NCBI GenBank assembly: GCA_963575745.1 | Contig: CAUYUJ010000758.1 | Coordinates: 1-30,000, forward strand | Reading direction: 5' to 3' | Source of the DNA: Prorocentrum cordatum | Taxonomy: Eukaryota > Sar > Dinophyceae > Prorocentrales > Prorocentraceae | Length of the DNA: 30,000 bases | Part shown: piece after piece, positions 1 through 8,251 of the stretch | Layout of the letters: every line of letters begins with the position of its first letter | Numbering within the stretch: position 1 is the stretch's first letter | The notes under the pieces: generated by a model | What the model was told of the DNA's origin: nothing | Seen by the model: the letters and a program-made list of their open reading frames with translations, nothing else | Database searches by the model: none | Translations under genes and position numbers: made by a program

Positions 1-149
1 ATCGTCCGCCCTATCGTGCTCCATCCTGATCCTCCTCACCGTCATCGTCATCCTCATCTTGTTATTCATCCCATCCATGTCCTCTTCATCATCCTCGGCC
101 TCCTCATCGTGCCTCTTAGCCCCGTCGTCCGTCGCCGTGCTCATCCTCC
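1..149. other. low-complexity DNA, probably an intron of the leftmost minus-strand gene
   Basis: The plus strand is built from ATC, CTC and CCT triplets, the same composition as the introns between the exons further right. No ORF with protein-like composition is seen. If the donor-like AAG/GTTGTG just inside the next ORF (near 160) is used, this is intron and the gene continues beyond the window edge. Confidence 0.4.
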
Positions 150-1091
150 TCAAAGCCACAACCTTATATGATTTATGATTGCCCAGCGGACATTGTCGAA
201 CTCGGTCTGCAACTTCCCCTGGTTCTGCTCGTTGCGAGCCCACTCCCAGGTTGCGTCCTCGGTGATCAAGTCAAGCGCTGCGCGGGCCGACGTGACCGCG
301 CCGCGGTAGGCGATGCGCTGCTGCTTGAAGGCGGCCATGGCGGTGTCGAAGCTCGTCTTGACGCGCTTCTGCGGCGGCCCGTGGCCTCCGTCACCTGCGT
401 CACCTCCATCGCCTCCGTCACCTCCGCCAGCGGATTTCCCGTGCCCCTTCCCCTCTGTCGGGTTCTCGCCCTTCGTACGCCTACCTTTCCCTTTGCCACT
501 CGCCGTCGACGATGCCTGAGGCTGACCCGACGGAACTTGGCCGCCCGCACCATCTGGAACCGTTGCCACCGATCCCAATGGCGCTGCGCTGACTGGGCCC
601 ACAACTGCACCACTCGCCGCTGCACTGCTGCCAGCGACACCACCTGCAGTCACGCCACTTGCCACAGACTCGGCAGCGCCGTCCGTCGGCACCTCGTTAG
701 CCCACGTAGTCCACGTCCGCCACGACTGCGTGTACTCGTCCGAGATCGAGTGCTCCACGTAGTAGAACTTGAGCTGCCCTGTCATATCGTCCCACTTCAC
801 CCAGTGTTTGGACATCAAGCAACAGTTGGTCGCGTAAACCATTGCTGCGCGGTGTCCTTCTCTGCCCCCGCCCTCCTTGTGGGCGATCCTCCTCAACGCC
901 AAGTATTTCCCCTCCATCTTTTCTTTCTTCCGATTCTCCACGAGCTTCTCCTTCCGCTGGGTGAAGGCGCTGAACTGCAGCTTGCACCAGTCCGATCTGA
1001 CCTTCTCCTTATTGAGAAGTCCCATCGCTTCTTTGTACTTCTGCTTCAACTGAGCATCGTTTAAAAAAGCACTTCTCCACCTCGAACTCAT
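150..1091 (-). CDS. unknown protein with a YA-x-x-C/TGQ-x-KF module (gene B, second ORF or 3' exon)
   Basis: This is a 313-residue reading frame from ATG at 1091 (MSSRWRSAFL...) to a stop at 150. Residues 1-70 are charged and helical. Residues 80-125 form a compact module with the pattern AAMVYATNC, then W-V-K-W-D-D-M-T-G-Q-L-K-F-Y. Residues 135-215 are Ala/Gly/Ser-rich linker. Residues 215-250 are a Gly/Lys then Gly/Asp low-complexity stretch ending in a basic KRVK. The last 60 residues are again helical (W-E-W-A-R-N-E-Q-N). I do not recognise a named domain. The layout resembles a large dinoflagellate-specific family I recall only in outline. The ATG overlaps the TGA of the upstream frame (ATGA), so the ORF is either a separate cistron or the continuation of gene B after a one-base loss in the T4 run at 1091-1094. 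The frame may be left by splicing at AAG/GTTGTG about ten bases before the stop instead of ending there. Codon use is GC-rich, like its neighbours. Confidence 0.6.
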   Translation of the reverse strand: MSSRWRSAFLNDAQLKQKYKEAMGLLNKEKVRSDWCKLQFSAFTQRKEKLVENRKKEKMEGKYLALRRIAHKEGGGREGHRAAMVYATNCCLMSKHWVKWDDMTGQLKFYYVEHSISDEYTQSWRTWTTWANEVPTDGAAESVASGVTAGGVAGSSAAASGAVVGPVSAAPLGSVATVPDGAGGQVPSGQPQASSTASGKGKGRRTKGENPTEGKGHGKSAGGGDGGDGGDAGDGGHGPPQKRVKTSFDTAMAAFKQQRIAYRGAVTSARAALDLITEDATWEWARNEQNQGKLQTEFDNVRWAIINHIRLWL

Positions 1092-1354
1092 TTTATGGCC
1101 ACGGGTCTGAACATGAAGCCGTTGTTCTGCAATTCTGCCCACATGGATTGCTCTTCCTTGTCCTTCTGCTGCTTTTTATCTTCGCCGCCATCACCGACCT
1201 CGTCGTGTTCTCGAAGCTCCCTCATCTGAGTGATGCAAGACAGCCCGTGGAAGGTCTTCAGCGAGTTCATCATGATCCCGATCCCCTCGTCGGCAAGGCC
1301 ATCCGTCTCCTGGTAGACAGCCTTCTGCGCCGCCTCGAGCTCGCGCAGCACGGT
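1088..1354 (-). CDS. gene B, exon 3 (helical, charged; ends in TGA overlapping the next ATG)
   Basis: This 87-89 residue frame opens after a good acceptor (T-rich tract, GCCCGAG/ACC) in phase 0, which agrees with the GTGAGG donor of the preceding exon at 1505. It reads TVLRELEAAQKAVYQETDGL and is clearly helical, followed by a Lys/Glu/Asp-rich stretch and a hydrophobic end (GFMFRPVAIK). The TGA at 1090-1088 overlaps the ATG of the following ORF by two bases. Function is unknown. Either it is a true C-terminus or a homopolymer indel separates it from the next ORF. Confidence 0.55.
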   Translation of the reverse strand, partial: TVLRELEAAQKAVYQETDGLADEGIGIMMNSLKTFHGLSCITQMRELREHDEVGDGGEDKKQQKDKEEQSMWAELQNNGFMFRPVAIK

Positions 1355-1504
1355 CTCGGGCGAACAAAAATCATCACATATCGATCCGTCACCTCATCAA
1401 CCTCCTACTCCTCTTCCTCCCCCCCCAACATCCTCCGCCACCGCAGCCACCTCATATGCCATCTCCATCTTCCGACGTGGTCTCATCCGCCTTATCCACC
1501 TCAC
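1355..1504 (-). other. intron of gene B
   Basis: It runs from the donor GTGAGG (at 1504) to the acceptor ending GCCCGAG (at 1355). It is 150 bases, purine-rich with GAT/GAG on the gene strand, and contains no other coding signal. Confidence 0.5.
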
Positions 1505-1591
1505 CCGCCTCCTCCGCCCCGTCCGCCAGGCCTGCTTGTACGCTGCGGCGTCCGCGGGCATCTCCACGGCGGCGGCGTGGAACCAGCTCTC
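1505..1591 (-). CDS. gene B, exon 2
   Basis: This 87-base, 29-codon exon is in phase 0 at both ends. It reads ESWFHAAAVEMPADAAAYKQ followed by AWRTG and an Arg-rich end. It is bounded by an acceptor (GCGCCTCGAG/GAG) and a canonical donor (CGG/GTGAGG). The phase joins exon 1 (GAT/GTTGAA donor at 1965) and exon 3 without a stop. It is amphipathic helix with no known domain. The other two frames here read as Arg/Ser-rich shadow. Confidence 0.5.
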
Positions 1592-1964
1592 CTCGAGGCG
1601 CCCCCCATCCCGCGATGATAATGACGGGGGGGTATCGGGTCGCCGTCGTCCTCCCTTGCCGCCTCCCCATCATCATCCCATCCCCCCTCCTAGTCCGTCT
1701 CCTCATCCGTCTCCTCCTGCTCATCCGTCTCCTCCCCCTTCTCCTCGTTGGCATCCCTCCTTCCTCCTCAGTCTCCTCATCACTCCTCCCCCTCCTCCTC
1801 CTCATCGTCCTCCTCTCCCTCCTCCGCGCCAAACCCTTATCGCCCTCTCCCTCGCGCGCCTCGCCCTCCGCACCTGCCTCGCCCTCGCTTCCCCGATGCC
1901 GATCCTCCATCCTCCACCGACGCACGGACGCACCCCATCCCCCTAATTTAAGTTTGGGTTCAAC
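1592..1964 (-). other. low-complexity intron of gene B
   Basis: 373 bases of CTC/TCC/ATC triplets on the plus strand (GAG/GAT on the gene strand). All six frames stay open over much of it only because of the triplet composition, so long ORFs through it are artefacts. Confidence 0.55.
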
Positions 1965-3029
1965 ATCCTCTTGCGCGCCAGTCGCATCACCTCCAGCAGC
2001 TGCGTCCGCCTCCGACGTGGTCGGCAAGCCGCGGGCAGGTGGCCACCCAGCTGCCGTCGCCCCCTCCCAGAGCGCGGGGTTACGCGGCTGCGCTGGATCC
2101 GCACCTGCGTCACCAGCGTTGGCCGAAGCAGGGCAGGGCGCAGCCTTGGACGCATCGCCCTCGGGTGCAGCGGCGGCCCCAGGCTCGTCGCGCGGGCTGG
2201 TCTGCGGCTGCTGCGGTGGCGTTGGAGGCTGCGGGCGGGCCTTCGCCGTGGGCCCAGGCGGCGCCCGCCCGTCTTTGGGGGGCTCCGCGTCTGCGGGGGC
2301 GGCACCTCCAGCGCTGGCGGTTGGCGCGACTGGCGTCGCAGGCGCCGCTGCCGAACGCGCTGCAAGAAGTGCATGCGCAGCCTCTGTCCCTTCTTCTCGC
2401 GGGCTCCGCGCCAGCAAAGCCTGCGCATTTCCCACCTGCGCTTGGAGGAGCTCGAGCAGCTGGAGCACGCTCGTCGGCGACGTGACATCCTCAAACAGCC
2501 CCGCCAGCAGCTCCTTCGGATCAGGTGGACCAGTCTTCTGCTCACCTGCGTCGGGGCTCTGCTGTGCTGCGGCAGTGGCTGTCGAGGTTGCTGGCTGCTC
2601 GGCTGCAGAGCTCGACGCGCCCTGCGATGGCGGCGGCGCCTGCGCCGTCGGCTCAAGCGTGTCGTCATCCACGACAATCGCTTCCTCAGCCTGCTCATGG
2701 CGCGGCGCTGGCGCGGGGGGCGCCTCGCCAGCCTCGCCGGCGGCGAGCACGGCTGCGAGCGCGGCGTCGGAGGCCACGCCATCCCCTTCCTGAGCGACGG
2801 ACGGGCGCGCGAACTCGACGGGCGTGTCGTCGGGCTTGGTGCCGCCCCACTTGCCGCAGGGCTGAGGGCAAACGATGCATTGCGGATCGCCCGTCCAATG
2901 GTCATCAGCACCGCAATTCTCGCAATGCATGGCGGGAGGCATCGGGTCAGCGGAGGTGTCTCTAGCAGGCTGTTCACTAGTGAATGGCACTTTGTGCAAC
3001 CAACGCCTGATGTCGTGGTACGAATGCAT
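1965..3029 (-). CDS. gene B, exon 1: zinc-knuckle-like protein with long Ala/Pro-rich region
   Basis: About 355 codons from ATG at 3029 (MHSYHDIRRWLHKVPFTSEQ) to a GT donor at GAT/GTTGAA. Near residues 33-55 there is a Cys/His cluster C-E-N-C-G-A-D-D-H-W-T-G-D-P-Q-C, followed by I-V-C-P-Q-P-C. The spacing is CX2CX4HX6C, close to a CCHC zinc knuckle (CX2CX4HX4C) and likely to bind zinc and nucleic acid. After this come acidic patches (IVVDDDT), an Ala/Pro/Gln-rich disordered region, a short helical segment (PTSVLQLLELLQAQVGNAQA) and more Ala/Pro-rich sequence. The start is chosen because a pyrimidine tract and CCACAG lie 14 bases upstream, which could be a spliced-leader trans-splice acceptor (inference). 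The exon could also begin at an internal acceptor just before DTSADPMPPA. Partners and function are unknown. Confidence 0.55.
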
Positions 3030-3537
3030 TCGAGTCAGAGTGGCTGTGGTACCGCCGCCAGCGTCACTGCCCGACTGCGCCCCCCTGGCCCCTCTCGAAT
3101 TCTTAGCTCGGACTCTCTCGTTTCCCCTCTCGCCCCCGTGTCAAGAAGGGGGTCTTATGTGTCGATCAACTCGACCTCGTATACTCCTCAGAAACGACGT
3201 CACTGACGGGGCGTGAGGCCGATACGCACTATGTGCAGGAGATGTGGCAGCGAAGAGTGAGTTGAGCAGACTGCTGGAGGATAGAGGGAGGGAGCTCAGG
3301 TGCGGAGGAGTGGGCGAGCGGGGAAGTGGTTAGGGCGAACGAGGATGAACACATGTAGGAGAGGTGGCGCGGGGCGCAATTCAATAAATCGTTGGATGAG
3401 GATCGAATGTGACCGTAGGGGCGGGGAAGTTGAGTGGGAGAGGTTGAGGGGATGAGGATAGCAGGGTGCACGACGGCCGTGCGGCAACCACGTGTGCCTT
3501 GCCGCAGCGCCACCCTGCCTTGCCGCAGGCTGGCGTA
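3030..3537. other. intergenic stretch between genes A and B; nothing recognised
   Basis: Mixed composition without triplet repeats. Reading frames here are short and not protein-like. The plus strand between 3250 and 3480 is purine-rich (GGAG, GGAA). I see no terminator or polyadenylation signal I could defend; dinoflagellates rarely use AATAAA. Confidence 0.35.
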
Positions 3538-3584
3538 TCACCACATGAAGTCGCCGCCGAACATGTCGGGGATGATCTCGTCGC
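3538..3584 (-). CDS. possible small terminal exon (GDEIIPDMFGGDFMW, stop)
   Basis: After a strong acceptor (GCCCGCCTCTCGCAG) the minus strand reads 15 acidic/hydrophobic residues ending FGGDFMW and TGA at 3538. It could be the last exon of a small gene or an alternative 3' end for gene A, but the phase does not match the donors I can see in gene A's last exon. An antisense plus-strand ORF (3434-3805) overlaps it. Confidence 0.25.
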
Positions 3585-3858
3585 CTGCGAGAGGCGGGCG
3601 GGCGCGGGATGGTGGCAAGCAATATGTGATGATCTTTCCTGCAACTGACATCAACAACGATGGCGGTGAGGACGATGGCGCGACGGACGAGGATGGAAGT
3701 CCGACGGAAGACGACGACGAGGTTACATGGGCGTTTGAATCATACCAGGATGCATCGAGGAGAAGAAAGCAATTGGGAAGCAACCGTTCTATCAATAAAA
3801 GATGATACATCTTGGCGCAATTCATCAGCATATCGCGTAGGCAATCAAGTGCACGGCC

Positions 3859-3971
3859 CTATCTCTTGGCAGAGACGAAGAATTTGGGCTGGCCCGTGGT
3901 CTCATCATGCTGCGCCCAAGGGGGGCCTTTGGCCATGCACTTGTTGGCATACGCGATAGCATCCTTATAGC
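3859..3971 (-). CDS. gene A, last exon: YA-x-x-C...TGQ-x-KF module and stop
   Basis: The acceptor TCTGCGTTTAG at 3972 opens in a phase that completes the Gly codon of the preceding exon (G/GC). It reads YKDAIAYANKCMAKGPPWAQ then HDETTGQPKFFVSAKR and TAG at 3859. The pattern A-x-x-YA-x-x-C...W...D-x-x-TGQ-x-KF matches the module in the ORF at 150-1091, so the two genes share a domain. In that other ORF the module is internal. Here it ends the protein. Confidence 0.6.
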
Positions 3972-4071
3972 CTAAACGCAGAGGGGATACCGTTGCGTCG
4001 CCATCCCTAATCTCCCTTCGTCCGTCCTTCTCCCATCTCCCCGCTGGAGCCTGCTCCAACGCCGGTCGAAC

Positions 4072-4256
4072 CAGGCAGGTTGTTCAACGGCGCGGCCTTC
4101 TTGTCGACCAGCTCGAGCTTCGGCTCGGCGTTCGGGGTGGCTGCCTTCGGAATGCTCGGCGTGGCCTTCGGGATGCTCGACTTGGCCTTGGGGGGTGCTC
4201 GACTTGGCCTTCGGGGCGTTCGGGGCGATGACCAGCTGGTCCTCGGCGTCCGTCGC
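4072..4256 (-). CDS. gene A, exon 6: Lys/Pro/Ser repeat region with a one-base frameshift
   Basis: The exon opens after TTTGCCCCCGAG in phase 0, agreeing with the AAG/GTGGGG donor of exon 5, and ends at a GT donor (CTGCCTG/GTTCGA) in phase 1, agreeing with exon 7. It reads ATDAEDQLVIAPNAPKAKSS and then degenerate repeats of the type PKA-x-x-S-I and PKLELVDKKAAPLNNLPG. The frame changes at a run of six G on the plus strand (4190-4195). With five, the repeats read through. The basic, Pro-rich repeats suggest a disordered nucleic-acid-binding linker. The frameshift is either an assembly error or decay. Confidence 0.55.
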
Positions 4257-4955
4257 CTCGGGGGCAAACGATCGCCACCGAACGAATTCGTCAGTCGCCT
4301 CCCCCGCCCAATCGCCCCCCCCTTTCTCGACCCTGCAACATCCCCCCACCGATGCCACTCTCAGCTCTTGTCTGCGTATCCGTGCTCTCCCCGATCTCTT
4401 TCTCATCTCAACCCCTCGCTCTCGAGGCATATACCTCCATCCTTCCGATCCTCCGATCCTTCGACCTCCTGCATCCTGCCGCCACCTCGCTCCGATCGGC
4501 TATCATGCCATCCCTCCCGTCAACCGCTCCCTCGCATCCCACCTCCTGCCACCGCCTACACCTCCGTCATCCCGTATGCCTCCGCTACCCCTCCGTCATC
4601 CCATAGGCTGCCCGTCGATCGGGGGTGGCCTTCGCAACCGTCTCGGGCGCAGCTGGACCATCGGAGCTACTGCTGCCACCCTTAGTCACCTCTCGGGGTC
4701 TCAACTGATAGCGCGAGGCGGCGGCGCGGTGAAAGTGCGGTGAGTTTGCGGTGAGTTTGCAGTGAGTGGATCACGTGTTGTTGCTGAAGCATGGCTCAAC
4801 TGTGAAACACCTCGCGGTGAAACCGCAGTGGCCCCATGCCCCTCCCCCCCCCCTCCTGGATCTGCGAGCTGCTTTCACGTTTGAAACCGTGAGGTTTAGA
4901 GCTACTGCTATACACCAGTGTGGGGTACATATGGCGATAATTGCACAGTCCCCAC
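4257..4955 (-). other. intron of gene A, with a small degenerate tandem repeat
   Basis: The left two-thirds is CCT/ATC-rich on the plus strand. Around 4735-4765 there are three near-copies of GTGAGTTTGC, and related GCGGTGAAA words recur to about 4900. ORFs on the plus strand here are Ser/Pro/His shadows. No other feature is seen. Confidence 0.45.
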
Positions 4956-5677
4956 CTTCTGCGTCTTGCGCGGCTCAGGCTCCTCCGCGTCAGCCGCTGG
5001 GCGCTTCAGGACCGCCGCCGCCGCCGCATCTTCTGCCTCGTCCTCGTCCTCTTCCTCGTCGGTCTCCGCCTCGACGCCCGTCGCGGCCTTGCCTTTGTGC
5101 GCCATCGACGGAGCAGCACTGTCGGACGGCCCGCTCAAATCTTTCGACTTCTTGCAAATTTTCTTCTTTGGCTTAGCGGTGGTCTTCGGTGGATCCTCCG
5201 CAGTCACCAACGGCGCTGCATCGCTGCTTCCTTGCTCATCGCTGTCGTCGCCCTCTTTATCTTTGCTCATGAGGTCGCCAAACCCGTTGTCGTCATCATC
5301 ATCTTTCTCTTCCTTGCGGTCGCTGTCGCCATCGTACTCAGCTTTCTCTTTCATTGGTATCTTCGTTGCCTTTGATTTGACAGACTTCGCGCCACCAGCC
5401 TTCTTATCGTCGCCCTTTTTTCATCCTTGCTTTGTTCTCCTTGACGTGCTCGTTCTTCTTCGCGTTCATCTCGTCCCGATCGGTGCGGCCCGCGATGTAA
5501 TCATTCGCCAACGATGTGACGAATACGTCCTCCTCGGCGCACTTCGAGTGGTCAGCGATCGGCATGTTGAGCACCATTGCGCCGTTCGTCGAAGTCGTCC
5601 CCGCGATCCCGTGGTGGAAGATCGCCAGGAACTTCTGCTTGCCGCCGTTCCTGTCGTAGCGGGTCGCGTAGACCTGG
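4956..5677 (-). CDS. gene A, exon 5: conserved-looking globular part plus acidic/basic tail, one-base frameshift
   Basis: The acceptor is a C-rich tract ending TTTCGCAG. One base of the exon completes the GGC codon left by exon 4's GT donor, so the joint reads ACPDNNG/QVYATRYDRNGG. About 85 codons are globular (KQKFLAIFHHGIAGTTSTNG, MVLNMPIADHSKCAEEDVFV), then a charged helix (DEMNAKKNEHVKENKARMKK). A run of six T on the plus strand (5416-5421) breaks the frame. With five, it continues as GDDKKAGGAKSVKSKATKIP into an acidic region with long Asp and Glu runs. It ends in a bipartite basic VLKRPAADAEEPEPRKTQK that resembles a nuclear localisation signal. The exon ends at AAG/GTGGGG. No family is recognised. 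A nuclear, chromatin- or RNA-associated role is a guess from composition only. Confidence 0.6.
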
Positions 5678-6183
5678 CTGCGAAAGCGGGGCGGGGCGGG
5701 GAAGCATCTGACCTCGCATCGCCCTTTACCCCCTCTACTCCCCGCTGCTCGCCATCCACCCCATCTCGCCCGCTACCCGCCTCCTCTCGCCCTCTAGTCT
5801 TCCCCTTCACCACCTACCCTCCCCCTACCACCCCCCCGCCCTGCGCTTCCTCATGCCCGCCCTGCCCCCCCATGCCCCCCCCCCTACCTTCCCGCTACCC
5901 CATGTCCTCCCACCACCCGCTCACTTTCACATCCCTCCGTCCACGCCGACGCCATCTCATCGCCCTCCCATCCGCGCAGTGCCGCTCTGCGATACAGCCA
6001 CCCTCCTCCTCCCCCCCCCCTCTCCTCCTCCTCCCCCCCCCCCACCCCCCCCCCCCCCCCCCCCACCCCCCCCCCCCCCCCCCCCCACCACCCCCCCCCC
6101 TCCCCCCCCCCCCCCACCCCCCCGATCTCCAGTATCCTCCTCCTGTATTCTTTGAGTATATTTCACAGCTCCCCACTAGTGAC
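5678..6183 (-). other. intron of gene A carrying a long C/G homopolymer-like tract
   Basis: The left part is CCT-rich. Positions about 5999-6126 are almost pure C on the plus strand with scattered T and A, thus G-rich in the transcript, starting about 60 bases after the exon 4 donor (GTCACTAG). Glycine- or proline-run ORFs crossing it are composition artefacts. Confidence 0.6.
5999..6126. repeat. poly-C (plus) / poly-G (minus) tract
   Basis: About 128 bases with runs of up to 18 consecutive C, interrupted by single A or short TCCT units. On the minus, transcribed-sense strand this gives many G runs long enough for quadruplex formation. The tract length in the assembly is probably uncertain. 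Confidence 0.85.
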
Positions 6184-6282
6184 CCGTTATTGTCAGGACA
6201 CGCCACCGCCAAAACATGTTCTTTGCGCGGCTTCACAGGGCGGTCCGCGTAGGCCGCGTGCTGCCACTGGGTCCCAGTCTGA
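6184..6282 (-). CDS. gene A, exon 4
   Basis: About 33 codons: QTGTQWQHAAYADRPVKPRK then EHVLAVACPDNNG, ending at AACGG/GTCACT. The 3' phase is right for exon 5. The 5' edge is uncertain. Acceptors CCGACAG (6283), GGACCCAG and GTGGCAG all lie within 30 bases, and only the latter two give phase 0, as needed after exon 3. Function is unknown. Confidence 0.5.
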
Positions 6283-6655
6283 CTGTCGGGCAAGCGGTCG
6301 GGAATTTTCCCACCACCTCCTCACCCCTTCCTCGCGATGGTAATCCCTCCTTCCTTCTTCTTGCCTACTCTCCCTTCCCCCACTTCCTCCCCCTGCCCTC
6401 CTCCCCCTCCTCCTCCTCCTGCTCGCCTGCCCTCATCTCCTCCCCCGCCCAACTCTCCGTCCGTCTCAACTACCTGCGCCCGCGTTGGCACGATGCCTGC
6501 ATGATCATCGATTGCGGAGCACCCCCCCTCATTCTCCCCCCTCTTCCACTCCCCCTCCTCCGCCGATCTCATCCTCCGCGCCATCTCCCTCCTGACCTCC
6601 TGCGCTCCTTCCATCTCATTCTGCCTCGTCGTGCGGCGGCGGACGAGCCCGGCAC
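6283..6655 (-). other. low-complexity intron of gene A
   Basis: The plus strand is CCT/TCC/CTC-rich throughout, with no protein-like frame. Confidence 0.5.
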
Positions 6656-6775
6656 CTCGTGCGTCGAGCCATCGCGGAAGCGCGCCGTCAGAAGGTCTGT
6701 CTTCTCGGCGTCCTCTGGCATTTTGATCGGCCGGCAGTGCTCTGGGTGCTGCGTGCCGAGGACCCTGTAGGCCGC
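6656..6775 (-). CDS. gene A, exon 3
   Basis: 40 codons in phase 0: AAYRVLGTQHPEHCRPIKMP then EDAEKTDLLTARFRDGSTHE. The acceptor is GCCGTGGCAG and the donor GAG/GTGCCG. The sequence has the feel of a beta-rich globular segment (LLTARFRDGSTHEV). No domain is named. Upstream in-frame extension to 6787 (MPWQ) is intron. Confidence 0.5.
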
Positions 6776-7241
6776 CTGCCACGGCAAATCATCACGCTTC
6801 TCCTCCCACTGTTCATCCCCATCATGCCCCCAAGTCTCCCTTCCTCCTCCTCCTTCTCATGCTCGTTGTCCTTCTCCTCCCCCTCCCACCCCTCCCCCCC
6901 CGCCCCCTCCCCCTCCTCCTCCTTCTCATCCTCCAGGCAATTGCGAGCGCTATGCGCCTTCGGAGAAGGTCTCCTCCTCCTCCTCCTCCTCCTTCTCCTC
7001 CCGCTCCCTCTCCTCCCCCTCCTCCTCCCCCTCCTCCTCCTCCTCCTCCGCCTTCACTTCCATCCTTTCGCCTCATCCTGCCCCCATCATCGTCCTACTC
7101 GTTGTCATGTACGCCGCCGTCTTGCTCGCCTCTCTACTCATCATCTCACCCGTCATATTCGTCGTCGCCGCCCAATTCTTCATCCTGCTCGTCGTCCTAC
7201 TCGTCTCATCTCCCGTCCACCCATGATCATCCCTCCTCAAC
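6776..7241 (-). other. low-complexity intron of gene A
   Basis: Dense CCT/CTC repeats on the plus strand (6840-7060), then ATC/GTC words. No supported gene. Confidence 0.5.
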
Positions 7242-7318
7242 GGATCGGGGCGCGCCCCGAACGTCTCGTTCCACCCGTACTTGTAGCCCGCCATCTCCAC
7301 CGCCATCTGGTCAGTTGC
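7242..7318 (-). CDS. gene A, exon 2
   Basis: It starts after the acceptor CCGTCTGGCCCAG and reads ATDQMAVEMAGYKYGWNETF then GARPDP. A GT donor (GATCC/GTTGAG) ends it here. A GC donor at TTCGGG/GCGCGC would give the phase needed by exon 3, so the 3' edge may be 17 bases upstream in the transcript. It is surrounded on both sides by triplet-repeat intron. Confidence 0.45.
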
Positions 7319-7803
7319 CTGGGCCAGACGGGAGGGGAGGCGCTGCCGACGACTGATCCCGCGCGGCCGTCGGCGGCGGGCGCCAGCTCCGACCCCCCCC
7401 TCCCTTCCCAACTCCCTCACCCCCACCGACCCATCGTTCAATTCCTTCTCCATCTATTCTCTGCCCTCTCGAGCCCCTCCTCCTATCTTCATCCACGTCA
7501 TCAGTTTTCTCCTCCTCACTTCCTCCCCCTCCCCCTCCCCCCCCCCTCCTCCTCCTCCTCCTCCTCCTCCTCCTCCTCCTCCTCCTCCTCCTCATCCTAT
7601 GATTCCTCGCCGCCTTTTTCCCGCCCCTCCTCCTCCTCCTCCTGCTCCTCCTGCTCATCCTCCTCCTCCTCCACCTCCCCGTCAACCCAATATTCCCTTT
7701 ATGACGGCGACGCCGCTCGATGGGGCGCGGTCGGAGGATCGCGAGGTGATGAGGGAAACGCGAGACGAGAAGGAGGAACACAAGGAACATGGGGATCGAG
7801 GAC
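7319..7803 (-). other. low-complexity intron of gene A
   Basis: It contains a (CCT)n microsatellite on the plus strand at about 7508-7590 and further CTC-rich DNA to 7680. No coding signal. Confidence 0.5.
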
Positions 7804-8251
7804 CTTGAGATCGTCATGGAAAATATAAAATTCAACCATGCAGGCCACGCGCCCCCCTTATATGTTGCCCCATGTTCGCCTGCGCGTCTGCATCCACGAA
7901 TGGCTTCGCCCAAGTTGGCGCGCCCGATGTTTTTGACTTTGCCTTTAATGTGCCCTGGTCTACGCGCCTCAGCATCGCTCTGACCATTTTTGCTTTTTCG
8001 ACGCCCCATTTTTTGATTTGTTGTCAACTTCCATTCTGACTCTTTGTCGGATGCAACCTCTTGCATGATTTTCGCGAGTGGTGCTTGCGCGATCGGGCCG
8101 AACGGGATCACGATGTTCGTGCGCAGCTCTATGATGAACTGCGCGGCTGCCTTCAACTTCCGATGGTCTGGGAGGTCCTCGAAATCGGTCGAATAGTCGA
8201 ACCTCGACGGGGTGTCGATGTACTTCTGGATGATATCCCTGGCCAATTCAC
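7804..8251 (-). CDS. gene A, exon 1 (most 5' exon seen)
   Basis: It opens after a textbook acceptor (run of T, CCGAACCGGCCAG) and runs 149 codons to AAG/GTCCTC. It reads ELARDIIQKYIDTPSRFDYS, then a Lys/Ala-rich helix (DHRKLKAAAQFIIELRTNIV), then a basic stretch (MGRRKSKNGQ, HIKGKVKNIG) and ANLGEAIRGCRRAGEHGATY. The part after about codon 120 is less protein-like, so an earlier donor (GGC AAA/GTCAAA, phase 0) is possible. That donor would fit exon 2 better. The first exon with the start codon has not been found; it may lie upstream in unrecognised sequence. Unknown function. Confidence 0.55.
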
